Below, one piece after another: positions 7,053-15,476 of a DNA stretch of 64,000 bases; position 1 is the first letter of the stretch, and each line of letters begins with the position of its first letter. The position numbers were made by a program, and so were the translations under genes. The DNA comes from CBFDBF01 sp050291465 (GTDB lineage Bacteria > Pseudomonadota > Gammaproteobacteria > Chromatiales > Chromatiaceae), in the NCBI GenBank assembly GCA_050291465.1, contig JBNKJV010000003.1:177093-241092 (forward strand). Direction: 5' to 3'. Under the pieces are notes generated by a model, which was not told the DNA's origin, did not search any database, and saw only the letters and a program-made list of their open reading frames with translations.

Positions 7053-8028
7053 GACCCCCTACAGCGGACTGACACCCGAGGTAATCTTCACCGCCCTCGA
7101 GTCCAACGGTTTTTTACCCGACGGAACCCTCCTGGCCCTCAACAGCTACGAAAACCGCGTCTATCAGATCGGCATTGAGGACGGACCACCCCTGGTGGCA
7201 AAGTTCTACCGCCCCGGACGCTGGAGCGACGAGACCATCCGGGAGGAACACGATTTCAGCCTGGCCCTGGCCCGGGAAGAGATTCCGGTGGTGGCCCCGA
7301 TCCGGGACCCTACCGGCACCACCCTGCACACCCACGAGGGTTTTCGCTTCGCCCTGTTCCCACGCCAGGGGGGCCGCTGGCCGAACCTGGAACAGCCGGA
7401 GAACCTGCAGTGGATCGGCCGTTTCCTCGGCCGCATCCACCAGCTCGGCGCCGGCCGACCCTTCGAACATCGACCCAGCATCGACCCGAAGGAGATGGGC
7501 GAGGCATCCGCAGCCTATCTGCTGGAGAACGGCTTCCTCCCCCTGGAACTGGACCGCCGCTACCGTGATATCTCCAGCGAACTCCTCAACCGGATCGAAG
7601 GGTGCTTCGCCAAGGCCGCCGGCTGCCGCTGGATCCGGCTGCACGGCGACTGCCATCCGGGCAATATCCTCTGGACCGACGGCGGCCCCCACTTCGTGGA
7701 CATGGACGACTGCCGCAACGGGCCCGCCATCCAGGATCTCTGGATGCTGCTCTCGGGGGAACGGCAGGAGATGGCATTGCAACTCAGCTACCTGCGCGAG
7801 GGCTACGAGACCTTCCGCCCCCTGGACACGCGGGAGGTGGCGCTGATCGAACCCCTGCGCACCCTGCGTATCATCCATTACGCCGCCTGGCTGGCGCGGC
7901 GCTGGAACGACCCCGCCTTCCCCGCCGCCTTCCCCTGGTTCGGCAGCCACCAGTACTGGCAGGAGCAGGTCACCATCCTGGAGCATCAACTCGCCGCGCT
8001 TAACGCGCCGCCCTTGCCCCTTTATTAA
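7045..8028 (+). CDS. srkA: Stress response kinase A (RdoA/YihE family Ser/Thr kinase)
   Basis: Eukaryotic-like kinase of the APH fold, 327 aa, essentially the length of Escherichia coli SrkA, which counters Cpx-stress-induced death. The catalytic loop LHGDCHPGNIL (H200, D202) and metal-binding FVDMDDC are intact. The start used is the ATG inside the end of the glutaredoxin gene (MSETPYSGLTPEVI). A longer in-frame ATG at 7003 would add 14 residues with no family similarity. An intrinsic terminator follows at 8062-8091. Confidence 0.93.
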   Translation: MSETPYSGLTPEVIFTALESNGFLPDGTLLALNSYENRVYQIGIEDGPPLVAKFYRPGRWSDETIREEHDFSLALAREEIPVVAPIRDPTGTTLHTHEGFRFALFPRQGGRWPNLEQPENLQWIGRFLGRIHQLGAGRPFEHRPSIDPKEMGEASAAYLLENGFLPLELDRRYRDISSELLNRIEGCFAKAAGCRWIRLHGDCHPGNILWTDGGPHFVDMDDCRNGPAIQDLWMLLSGERQEMALQLSYLREGYETFRPLDTREVALIEPLRTLRIIHYAAWLARRWNDPAFPAAFPWFGSHQYWQEQVTILEHQLAALNAPPLPLY

Positions 8029-8061
8029 AGACCGCAGGACGAAGCCCTGATCCACGGTACA

Positions 8062-8091
8062 AACCGGAACAACAGCTTGTCGGTTTTTTTT
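8062..8091 (+). terminator. Intrinsic terminator after srkA
   Basis: AACCG...ACAA pairs with TTGT-CGGTT with a two-base bulge, followed by eight T residues. Confidence 0.75.
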
Positions 8092-8207
8092 ACAGCAAAA
8101 ACCGGAAAACGGAGTGTCGGTGTAAAGTCTTCTTTACAAAACCTCCCGCCTATCTATGGGCAAAAATCCTAACTTTTTGATTTATTGGAAGGTATCCAGA
8201 CAGGCTT

Positions 8208-8227
8208 ATAAATTGCATACAATTTAT
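8208..8227. promoter_or_regulatory. Perfect palindrome upstream of the PEP-CTERM gene
   Basis: ATAAATTG-CATA-CAATTTAT has two 8-base arms with a 4-base centre, about 60 bases before the start codon. It sits in AT-rich promoter-like DNA and looks like the operator of a dimeric regulator. Confidence 0.5.
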
Positions 8228-8284
8228 ATGGTATTTATCTCTTCGTAGAAATTAAGGACAACATCATGGATGGAGGGGTAAGTA

Positions 8285-8866
8285 ATGACAAAGCAATTTC
8301 TAAGATTCCTTGTAGTGGCCACGCTGACGCTGGCATTCACCCATCAGGTATGGGCGACGGCGATAACCAAGGTTCCGTTTCAAACCACCGGGCGAGCGGC
8401 GTGGGCGGAAGTGATAGAAGTGGAAGATCCTTCCGTCATAAAGTCCGGATATACGATCTTCTCCGATGTCGGCCCCGAACCCTGGAGTAAGGTCTATTGG
8501 CTAATGACCTTCGGCTCCTATCTGGAGGCGGTGTTCACGGTTCCGGCCGAAACCCTCATCGTACAGTTCGAGTCTGACGAGAATGACGGCGTAGCCGAAT
8601 TCTTCGTGGATGGCGTGTCCGTCGGCACCTATGACACGAACTCGCCACTGCTGGAGGGGTGGTACGGACTTGAAATCAGTGGTCTGACTTTTGCCGCCCA
8701 TACCCTGAGGGTGCAGGCAGTCAGTTCTTCACCGCCGGAGGATCTTGCTATCGACGTATTCGGAGCATTAGCGGCATCGCCGCCCGTTCCGGAACCCGCC
8801 ATCCTGGCGTTGCTCGGTTTCGGCCTTGGCGGTATCGGCTTCGCCCGAAGAAAGAAACTACATTAA
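8285..8866 (+). CDS. PEP-CTERM sorting domain protein
   Basis: 193-aa secreted protein. It has an N-terminal signal peptide (MTKQFLRFLVVATLTLAF...QVWA) and the C-terminal tripartite tag: VPEP, a hydrophobic helix (AILALLGFGLGGIGFA) and a basic end RRKKLH. Such proteins are cleaved and sorted by an exosortase, usually in bacteria that make extracellular polysaccharide. The middle part is beta-rich and unrecognised. The start is fixed by GGAGGGG at 8270-8276, and a strong terminator follows. No exosortase gene is in the window, so this is an outlying substrate. An in-frame ATG further upstream is less likely. Confidence 0.9.
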   Translation: MTKQFLRFLVVATLTLAFTHQVWATAITKVPFQTTGRAAWAEVIEVEDPSVIKSGYTIFSDVGPEPWSKVYWLMTFGSYLEAVFTVPAETLIVQFESDENDGVAEFFVDGVSVGTYDTNSPLLEGWYGLEISGLTFAAHTLRVQAVSSSPPEDLAIDVFGALAASPPVPEPAILALLGFGLGGIGFARRKKLH

Positions 8867-8881
8867 GTGCGTTCCAATCGA

Positions 8882-8905
8882 CCCCGCCCCAGGGCGGGGT
8901 TTTTT
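8882..8905 (+). terminator. Strong intrinsic terminator of the PEP-CTERM gene
   Basis: CCCCGCCC-CA-GGGCGGGG, a perfect 8-pair stem, followed by six T residues. Confidence 0.92.
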
Positions 8906-8998
8906 ATTCCTTTGGCACTCCCCCACTGCAACGAAACAGAACACCCACGATTTTCGATCTTCAAATCAAAGGTATCCTATCGTCCGGCCCTTTTCGTT

Positions 8999-9490
8999 TT
9001 ATTCTTCCTCCTCATCGTCGTCATCCGGACATTCCCAATCGGTTTCGCTACGGATTTCCCGCCCATCGAGTTTAGCCAGCTTTTTCCCTTCTACATCGAT
9101 AAACCAATTTCCATTTTCCTGGTAAGGGGCTTTATCGATATTCAGTTCTTCATCAAAGCCAAACCAGCCGACCTCCTGCACAAGGATGATCTTATTTTCG
9201 GCAATGTGAGTGACGACAGCGGATGGAAAACTGGTTGAAGAACTGCTACGGCTCTTCGAATTCTCGGTCTTCGTTTCATTGACTTCGCATTTTCGATACA
9301 CCGCCGTTCCGTCGGAATTAATCGCAAGAAGCACGTTATCTATATTTATTGAGTTCTCGCCTATATCCTCATAGCGCTTCTGCCAGACGCCTAAATACTG
9401 CTTGTGCTGATCCGTGATCTTCATCGGGGTGCCGTCACTACACCCGGTCAAAAGAAGCGCAATCACTACGGCATTTATGCTTTTGTACAT
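8999..9490 (-). CDS. Hypothetical lipoprotein with an acidic C-terminal tail
   Basis: 163 aa. The N-terminus MYKSINAVVIALLLTGC carries a lipobox with C17 as the lipidated residue. The start is chosen because GAAGAGG lies six bases upstream; the frame runs further but without signal features. The middle contains a Ser-rich stretch (SKSRSSSSTS), and the protein ends in DDDDEEEE. I do not recognise a family. The codon use and lower GC differ from neighbouring housekeeping genes, so it may have been acquired. Confidence 0.75.
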   Translation of the reverse strand: MYKSINAVVIALLLTGCSDGTPMKITDQHKQYLGVWQKRYEDIGENSINIDNVLLAINSDGTAVYRKCEVNETKTENSKSRSSSSTSFPSAVVTHIAENKIILVQEVGWFGFDEELNIDKAPYQENGNWFIDVEGKKLAKLDGREIRSETDWECPDDDDEEEE

Positions 9491-9526
9491 TTCAACCTCT
9501 TCATTTCTATTACAACAGGGGGTATT

Positions 9527-9550
9527 GATCCCGGCCTGCACCTGGATGAC
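9527..9550. repeat. Half copy of a GATCCCGGCCTRCRCCWGGATGAC repeat
   Basis: GATCCCGGCCTGCACCTGGATGAC here matches the right arm of the inverted repeat at 19173-19196 at about 20 of 24 positions. It lies in the upstream region of the lipoprotein gene. Confidence 0.6.
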
Positions 9551-9585
9551 AGCAACAGGGATGGCGGACGCAGCCTGCCCTACCG

Positions 9586-9626
9586 AAAACTGATAACTGA
9601 ATACTGAATATTGACAACTGAGAACT
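9586..9626. repeat. Short degenerate tandem repeat (AACTGATA-type)
   Basis: AACTGATA, ACTGAATA, CTGAATATTGACAACTGAGAACT: repeated (A)ACTGA words at 8-10 base intervals between fba and the lipoprotein gene. It is non-coding. Confidence 0.65.
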
Positions 9627-9649
9627 AAAAAGGGGCGCCGTGGCACCCC
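9627..9649 (-). terminator. Intrinsic terminator of fba
   Basis: On the minus strand GGGGTGCC-AC-GGCGCCCC is followed by five T residues, 25 bases after the fba stop. Confidence 0.88.
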
Positions 9650-9674
9650 TATTGGTTTTAATCGCCCGTTACAA

Positions 9675-10685
9675 TCACGCCTTGCCGGCGCTCCCCAGCA
9701 CGTTCTCGTTCTTGTGCTTATACATCTCGATCAGGGCCTCGCGCGCCGGTTTCAGGTACTGGCGCGGATCGAAGTGGGCCGGGTTCTCGGCCAGGTGTTT
9801 GCGGATGGCGGCGGTCATCCAGAGCCGTCCGTCGGAGTCGATGTTCACCTTGCACACCGCCGATTGGGTGGCCTGGCGCAGCTGCTCTTCGGGGATACCG
9901 ATGGAGTCCTTCAGGGCGCCGCCGAACTGGTTGATGATATTCACCGCTTCCATGGGGACCGAGGAAGAGCCGTGCAGCACGATGGCGAAGCCCGGGATCT
10001 TTTTCTCGATCTCTTCCAGAATATCGAAGCGCAGCGGCGGCGGGATCAGCACGCCCTCTTCGTTGCGGGTGCACTGTTCCGGTTTGAACTTGTTGGCGCC
10101 GTGGCTGGTGCCGATGGAGATGGCCAGGGAGTCCACGCCGGTCTTGCCCACGAAGTCCTCCACCTCTTCAGGCTGGGTGTAGGTGGAGTGCTCCGCCACC
10201 ACGTCATCCTCGATACCGGCCAGCACACCCAGTTCACCCTCCACCGTCACGTCGAACTGGTGGGCGTACTCCACCACCTGGCGGGTGAGCGCCACGTTGT
10301 CGTCATAAGAGTGGTGGGAGCCGTCAATCATGATGTTGGAAAAGCCCGCATCGATACAGGACTTGCACAATTCAAAGGTGTCTCCATGATCCAGGTTGAG
10401 GGCGATAGGTATCTCCTTCAGTCCCTGTTCGCCCGCCATGCGCTTCATCATCTCGATGGCGCCCTGGGCCATGTACTGCAGCATGGTCTGATCGGCATAC
10501 TTACGGGCACCGCTGGAGACCTGCAGGATCACCGGCGACTGAGTCTCCAGGCAGGCGGTGATGATCGCCTGGATCTGTTCCATGTTGTTGAAGTTATAGG
10601 CGGGGACGGCGTACTTGCCGGCCATGGCCTTCTGGAACATCTCCCGCGTATTGACGAGACCGAGATCTTTGTAGCTGACTGGCAT
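9675..10685 (-). CDS. fba: Fructose-bisphosphate aldolase, class II
   Basis: Zinc-dependent aldolase that interconverts fructose-1,6-bisphosphate with glyceraldehyde-3-phosphate and dihydroxyacetone phosphate, for glycolysis, gluconeogenesis or the Calvin cycle. It is 336 aa. Metal and substrate motifs are visible: LNLDHGDTFE, DGSHHSYDDN, GVLAGIEDD, ISIGTSHGANKF and LHGSSSVP. The ATG has an AAGGAGC ribosome binding site. It is the last gene of the minus-strand set tkt-gap-pgk-fba, but is separated from pgk by 206 bp containing a repeat element, and ends with a terminator. Confidence 0.96.
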   Translation of the reverse strand: MPVSYKDLGLVNTREMFQKAMAGKYAVPAYNFNNMEQIQAIITACLETQSPVILQVSSGARKYADQTMLQYMAQGAIEMMKRMAGEQGLKEIPIALNLDHGDTFELCKSCIDAGFSNIMIDGSHHSYDDNVALTRQVVEYAHQFDVTVEGELGVLAGIEDDVVAEHSTYTQPEEVEDFVGKTGVDSLAISIGTSHGANKFKPEQCTRNEEGVLIPPPLRFDILEEIEKKIPGFAIVLHGSSSVPMEAVNIINQFGGALKDSIGIPEEQLRQATQSAVCKVNIDSDGRLWMTAAIRKHLAENPAHFDPRQYLKPAREALIEMYKHKNENVLGSAGKA

Positions 10686-10726
10686 AACGTGCTCCTTCTT
10701 CTTAACCCGTACGATTCATCAAATTA

Positions 10727-10850
10727 GCCACAGAGTCACAGAGCCCGCAGAGAGAGTCAGTTGAACATCGCAATCTGCATCAATCACCGGTAACAAATAG
10801 TCATCAAACAACCTTCCGTTTACTCTGTGACCTCTGTGTCTCTGTGGCAA
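10727..10850. repeat. CRCRGAG inverted-arm element between pgk and fba
   Basis: The left arm is GCCACAGAGT, CACAGAGCC, CGCAGAG (10727-10754). The right arm is CTCTGTGAC, CTCTGTGT, CTCTGTGGCAA (10822-10850). The interior is unique. It lies within the probable operon. Confidence 0.88.
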
Positions 10851-10891
10851 AAGCAATCAGGGATGCGGGGTTATTCCCACTGACAACCCGG

Positions 10892-12073
10892 TTATCCGGA
10901 CACTCGCTGCTCCAGCATCTCCACCGCCGGCAGTTTCTTGCCCTCCAGAAACTCCAGGAAGGCGCCGCCCCCGGTGGAAATGTAGGAGATACGATCGGCG
11001 AGGCCGTACTTGTCCACCGCCGCCAGGGTGTCGCCGCCCCCGGCGATGGAGAAGGCGTCGGATGCGGCGATGGCCTCGCCCAGAACCCGGGTGCCTTCAC
11101 CGAACTGGTCGAACTCGAATACTCCGACGGGACCGTTCCAGACGATGGTGCCCGCCTGTTTCATCATAGCCGCGAAACGGGCGGCGGTCTCCGGACCGAT
11201 ATCGAAGATCATATCGTCGTCCGCCACCTGATCGACCTTTTTCACCACCGCTTCCGCGGCCTCGGAAAACTCTTTACCCACCACCACGTCGGTGGGAACC
11301 GGGATCTCGCCTCCCTTTGCAGCGGCCGCCTGCATCAGACGTTGCGCTTCCGGGATCAGGTCCTCTTCGTACAGGGACTTGCCCACGTTGAATCCGGCGG
11401 CGGCGATGAAGGTGTTGGCGATACCGCCGCCCGGGATCAACTGATCCACCACCCCGGAAAGGGACTCCAGCACCGTCAGTTTAGTGGAGACCTTGGAGCC
11501 GCCGACGATGGCGGCCATAGGGCGCGCCGGCCCGTCCAGGGCCTTACCCAGGGCCTCCAGCTCACCGGCCAGCAGCGGACCGGCACAGGCCACCGGGGCG
11601 AACAGCCCGGCCCCGTGGGTGGAGGCCTGAGCCCGGTGGGCGGTGCCGAAAGCGTCGTTCACATAGATATCGCAGAGGGCGGCGTATTTCTTCGACAGGT
11701 TCTCGTCGTTCTTCTTTTCCCCGGCGTTACAGCGGCAGTTCTCCAGCAGCACCACGGCGCCGTCCGCCATGTCCGGAATGCCCTCCAGGTAATCATCGAT
11801 CAGGGGCACATGGCAGCCCAGCAGATCCGCCAGATAGTCGGCCACCGGCTGCAGGGTCAGCTCCCCCACCGCTTCCCCCTCGGTGGGCCGCCCCCGATGG
11901 GACATCAGTATCACCTTGGCGCCGGCCCCCATGGCGTGCTCAATGGTGGGCAGGGAGGCGCGGATGCGCTTGTCGCTGGTCACCTTGCCGTCCTTGATCG
12001 GGACGTTCAGGTCCTCGCGGATCAACACCCGCTTTCCGGCAAGATCAAGATCGGTCATTCTGATAATGGGCAT
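10892..12073 (-). CDS. pgk: Phosphoglycerate kinase
   Basis: Transfers phosphate between 1,3-bisphosphoglycerate and ADP. The 393-aa protein has the N-terminal substrate motif KRVLIREDLNVP, the arginine-rich region ILMSHRGRPTEG, VNDAFGTAHRAQAS, the hinge and nucleotide motifs VGGSKVSTKL and WNGPVGVFEFD, and the C-terminal STGGGAFLEFLEGK loop. It is 57 bp downstream of gap, so the two are almost certainly co-transcribed. A 774-aa open frame runs antisense across pgk and gap and is an artefact of GC-rich codon use. Confidence 0.97.
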   Translation of the reverse strand: MPIIRMTDLDLAGKRVLIREDLNVPIKDGKVTSDKRIRASLPTIEHAMGAGAKVILMSHRGRPTEGEAVGELTLQPVADYLADLLGCHVPLIDDYLEGIPDMADGAVVLLENCRCNAGEKKNDENLSKKYAALCDIYVNDAFGTAHRAQASTHGAGLFAPVACAGPLLAGELEALGKALDGPARPMAAIVGGSKVSTKLTVLESLSGVVDQLIPGGGIANTFIAAAGFNVGKSLYEEDLIPEAQRLMQAAAAKGGEIPVPTDVVVGKEFSEAAEAVVKKVDQVADDDMIFDIGPETAARFAAMMKQAGTIVWNGPVGVFEFDQFGEGTRVLGEAIAASDAFSIAGGGDTLAAVDKYGLADRISYISTGGGAFLEFLEGKKLPAVEMLEQRVSG

Positions 12074-12130
12074 GGTGAACGCCTTCTGTTCGAAACTGTC
12101 CGGACCGCAGGAGCGGCAGGCCGCCGCGGT

Positions 12131-13132
12131 TCAACCGGCGGCAATGTGCCGCAGGAAACGCAACATATTGCAGGTATAGCCGTACTCGTTGTCGTACCAG
12201 GAGACCACCTTGACGAAGGTGTCGTCCAGGGCGATACCGGCATCCACGTCGAAGGTGGAGGGAACGGAGCAGCCGCGGAAATCGGTGGCCACCACCTTCT
12301 CCTCGGTGTAACCCAGCACCCCTTTCAGCTCTCCCCCGGAGGCCGCCTTCATGGCGGCACAGATCTCCTGGTAGGAGGCGCCCTTCTCCAGCTCGACGGT
12401 CAGATCGACCACCGAGACATCGGAGGTCGGCACCCGGAAGGACATACCGGTCAGCTTGCCGTTCAGTTCCGGCAGCACCTTGCCCACCGCCTTAGCGGCA
12501 CCGGTGGAGGAAGGGATGATGTTTTCCAGGATGCCGCGGCCGCCGCGCCAATCCTTCTTGGAAGGGCCGTCAACGGTCTTCTGGGTGGCGGTGGCGGCAT
12601 GCACCGTGGTCATCAGGCCGCGCTTTACGCCCCAGTTGTCGTGCAACACCTTGGCCACCGGGGCCAGACAGTTGGTGGTACAGGAGGCCCCGGAGACGAT
12701 GGTCTGACCGGCGTACTCCTTATGGTTGACACCGTAAACGAACATCGGAGTGGTGTCCTTGGAGGGTGCGGACATCAGGACCTTCCCGGCTCCGGCGTCG
12801 ATATGCTTCTGCGCCGCTTCCGCGGTCAGAAAGAAACCGGTGGACTCGATAACCACGTCGGCCCCGACCTCGTTCCACTTCAGGTTGGCGGGATCCATCT
12901 CCGCGGTGAGGCGGATGCGCTTGCCGTTGACCACCATGGTATCGCCATCGACGGCGATCTCACCCGGGAAATTGCCGTGCACGGAATCGTACTTCAGCAT
13001 GTAGGCCAGGTAATCGGGTTCCAGCAGGTCGTTGATTCCGACGACCTCTATGTCCGTAAAATCCTTGGCAATGGCGCGGAAAGCCATACGTCCTATGCGA
13101 CCGAAACCATTAATACCTACTTTTATAGTCAT
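12131..13132 (-). CDS. gap: Glyceraldehyde-3-phosphate dehydrogenase, type I
   Basis: Phosphorylating GAPDH, 333 aa. The NAD-binding start GINGFGRIGR is followed by VGINDL, in which the Asp after the second strand favours NAD over NADP. The catalytic cysteine lies in SGASCTTNCLAP and the catalytic domain begins near KRGLMTTVHAATATQ. A GGAGAAAG ribosome binding site precedes the ATG. It lies between tkt (78 bp upstream) and pgk, an arrangement used for gluconeogenesis or carbon fixation. Confidence 0.97.
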   Translation of the reverse strand: MTIKVGINGFGRIGRMAFRAIAKDFTDIEVVGINDLLEPDYLAYMLKYDSVHGNFPGEIAVDGDTMVVNGKRIRLTAEMDPANLKWNEVGADVVIESTGFFLTAEAAQKHIDAGAGKVLMSAPSKDTTPMFVYGVNHKEYAGQTIVSGASCTTNCLAPVAKVLHDNWGVKRGLMTTVHAATATQKTVDGPSKKDWRGGRGILENIIPSSTGAAKAVGKVLPELNGKLTGMSFRVPTSDVSVVDLTVELEKGASYQEICAAMKAASGGELKGVLGYTEEKVVATDFRGCSVPSTFDVDAGIALDDTFVKVVSWYDNEYGYTCNMLRFLRHIAAG

Positions 13133-13210
13133 AGTCTTTCTCCAATAGACATATCCAGTGCTTCTTGAACCGTCAAAACGACCCTGCTTTCCCCGATGTG
13201 ATACAGGGTG

Positions 13211-15199
13211 TCAGCCTGTAATTTCCTCGATGGCGGCAACGACATTGTTCACGGTAAAACCAAACTGCTCGAACAACTGGCCCGCGGGAGCGGATTCGCC
13301 GAAGCGATCGATACCGATCACCCTGCCGTTGATCCCCACATATTTGTACCAGTAGTCACTGACTCCGGCCTCCACGGCCACCCGCGCCGTGACGCTGCCC
13401 GGCAGCACCTGTTCCCGGTAGTCCGCGTCCTGAGCATCAAAAACCTCGCTACAGGGCATGGATACCACCCGCACCTTCTTACCGCACTCGGCCGCCGCCT
13501 TCAGCGCCAGCGCCACCTCGGAACCGGTTGCAATAATGATAGCATCCGGTGTGCCGTCGCAGTCGGCGATGACGTAGCCGCCGCGGGCGATGGCCGCCCT
13601 TTGCTGCGGGGTACGGGTCTGGTGGGGCAGTCCCTGGCGGGAGAGGATGAGACTGGTGGGGCCGTTGCGCTTCTCGACGGCCGCTTTCCAAGCGACGGCG
13701 GTCTCCACCGCGTCGCAGGGGCGCCAGACATCCATATTGGGCATCAGACGCAGGGTCGAGGTCTGCTCCACCGGCTGGTGGGTGGGACCGTCCTCCCCGA
13801 GACCGATGGAGTCGTGGGTATAAACCAGGATGATGCGCTGTTGCATCAGCGCCGCCATGCGCAGGGCGTTGCGGGCGTACTCGGAAAAGACCAGGAAGGT
13901 CCCGCTATAGGGAATGAATCCGCCGTGCAAGGCCATGCCGTTCATCATGGCGGTCATGCCGAACTCCCGCACCCCGTAAGAGAGGTAGTTGCCGTCCGTG
14001 TGGCCGTCGTTGATGGCCCGTGATCCGGACCAGGCGGTCAGGTTGGAGGGGGTGAGGTCGGCGGATCCGCCCAACAGCTCCGGCAACAGAGGCCCGTAGC
14101 CGTTAAGGGCGATCTGTGAGGCCTTACGGGTGGCCGGGGACTCCCCCTTGCCGTCCACTTCGGCGATGAATCCGGCGGCGCTCTCCTCCCAGCTCTCCGG
14201 CAATTCACCGGCCATACGCCGCTGAAACTCCGCGGCCAATTCCGGATGGGCCGTCTGGTAAGCGGCAAACTTCTCGTTCCAGGCCGCTTCCGCCGTGGCG
14301 CCCCGCTCCTTCGCATTCCAGCCGGCATAGATCTCCTCCGGGATCACGAACGGCTCATACTTCCAGCCCAGCTGTTCCCGGGTCGCCTTGACCTCTTCCT
14401 CGCCCAGGGGCGCCCCGTGGCAGTCGTGGCTGCCCGCCAGGTTGGGGGAACCGAAACCGATGGTGGTACGGCAACAGACCAGGCTGGGGCGGTCGGTAAC
14501 CCCCTTGGCCTCGGCAATAGCCCTATTGATGGCGTCGCCGTCGTGGCCGTCCACGTCCCGGACAACATGCCAGCCGTAGGCCTCGAAGCGTTTCGGGGTG
14601 TCATCCCGGAACCAACCGTCGGCGTGGCCGTCGATAGTGATACCGTTGTCGTCCCAGATGGCGATCAGTTTCCCCAGCTTCAGGGTGCCGGCCAGGGAAC
14701 AGGCCTCATGGGAGATACCTTCCATCATGCAGCCGTCGCCGAGAAATACGTAGGTGTGATGATCCACGATCTCATGGCCGTCGCGGTTGAACTGGGCAGC
14801 CAGGGTGCGCTCCGCCAGCGCCATACCCACGGCGTTGGTGATCCCCTGCCCCAACGGGCCGGTGGTGGTCTCCACACCCGGTGCGTAACCGTACTCGGGA
14901 TGTCCGGGGGTCTTGGAGTGAAGCTGCCGGAAATCCCGCAGATCCTCCATGGAAAGATCGTAACCGCTGAGATGCAGCAGGGAATAGACCAGCATGGAGC
15001 CGTGTCCGTTGGAGAGTACGAAGCGGTCACGGTCCGCCCATTTAGGATTGGCGGGGTTGTGTTTCAGGTGATCGTTCCACAACACCTCGGCGATATCCGC
15101 CATACCCATGGGCGCCCCCGGGTGGCCGGAGTTCGCTTTCTGGACGGCGTCCATACTCAGGGCGCGGATGGCGTTTGCCAGTTCTCTGCGTGAAGGCAT
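13211..15199 (-). CDS. tkt: Transketolase
   Basis: Thiamine-diphosphate enzyme moving two-carbon units in the pentose phosphate or Calvin pathways. It is 662 aa, full length. Motifs: NSGHPGAPMG near residue 23, SNGHGSML, the ThDP signature starting GDGCMMEGISHEACSLAG and ending in an Asn (WDDNG), VYTHDSIGLGEDGPTHQP with the catalytic His, and a normal C-terminal domain. It is the first gene of the tkt-gap-pgk(-fba) set. A promoter candidate and a long inverted repeat lie upstream (15225-15273). Confidence 0.97.
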   Translation of the reverse strand: MPSRRELANAIRALSMDAVQKANSGHPGAPMGMADIAEVLWNDHLKHNPANPKWADRDRFVLSNGHGSMLVYSLLHLSGYDLSMEDLRDFRQLHSKTPGHPEYGYAPGVETTTGPLGQGITNAVGMALAERTLAAQFNRDGHEIVDHHTYVFLGDGCMMEGISHEACSLAGTLKLGKLIAIWDDNGITIDGHADGWFRDDTPKRFEAYGWHVVRDVDGHDGDAINRAIAEAKGVTDRPSLVCCRTTIGFGSPNLAGSHDCHGAPLGEEEVKATREQLGWKYEPFVIPEEIYAGWNAKERGATAEAAWNEKFAAYQTAHPELAAEFQRRMAGELPESWEESAAGFIAEVDGKGESPATRKASQIALNGYGPLLPELLGGSADLTPSNLTAWSGSRAINDGHTDGNYLSYGVREFGMTAMMNGMALHGGFIPYSGTFLVFSEYARNALRMAALMQQRIILVYTHDSIGLGEDGPTHQPVEQTSTLRLMPNMDVWRPCDAVETAVAWKAAVEKRNGPTSLILSRQGLPHQTRTPQQRAAIARGGYVIADCDGTPDAIIIATGSEVALALKAAAECGKKVRVVSMPCSEVFDAQDADYREQVLPGSVTARVAVEAGVSDYWYKYVGINGRVIGIDRFGESAPAGQLFEQFGFTVNNVVAAIEEITG

Positions 15200-15224
15200 G
15201 TTTCTGAATCCTAAGGATAAGCTA

Positions 15225-15273
15225 AGCGGCTAAAAAAAGGAGTCATTCTCACCTAAAGCCGCTGGTAAAACAA
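15225..15273 (-). promoter_or_regulatory. tkt promoter candidate overlapped by an inverted repeat
   Basis: Minus strand: TTGTTT (15268-15273), 17 bases, GAGAAT (15245-15250). An inverted repeat AGCGGCT (15225-15231) / AGCCGCT (15257-15263) brackets the -10 region and could act as an operator or form a 5' hairpin. The remaining bases from 15274 to 15476 contain no gene that I can support. Confidence 0.45.
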
Positions 15274-15476
15274 CCGAAGTGCGGGAAGGAAACCGTGGTA
15301 CAGGCGGGGTCTGACACGAATGGCTCTTGCTTCCAGGGATTTGTACTTTTCAACCGAATTATGACGGAATTGCTCCTACGAGGTTTAGCCGCAAATGGAC
15401 GCGAAACACCGCCTATACCTTATGCTCCGACGGCAAACGCAACAGACCTTAAAGGGCTTAACCCTAAATAATAAGG

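Noticed and set aside
10844..13168. 774-codon open frame antisense to pgk and gap
   Set aside because: It lies entirely opposite two well-supported genes, has no family similarity and reads as His/Gly-rich low-complexity protein, as expected from the complement of GC-rich codons.
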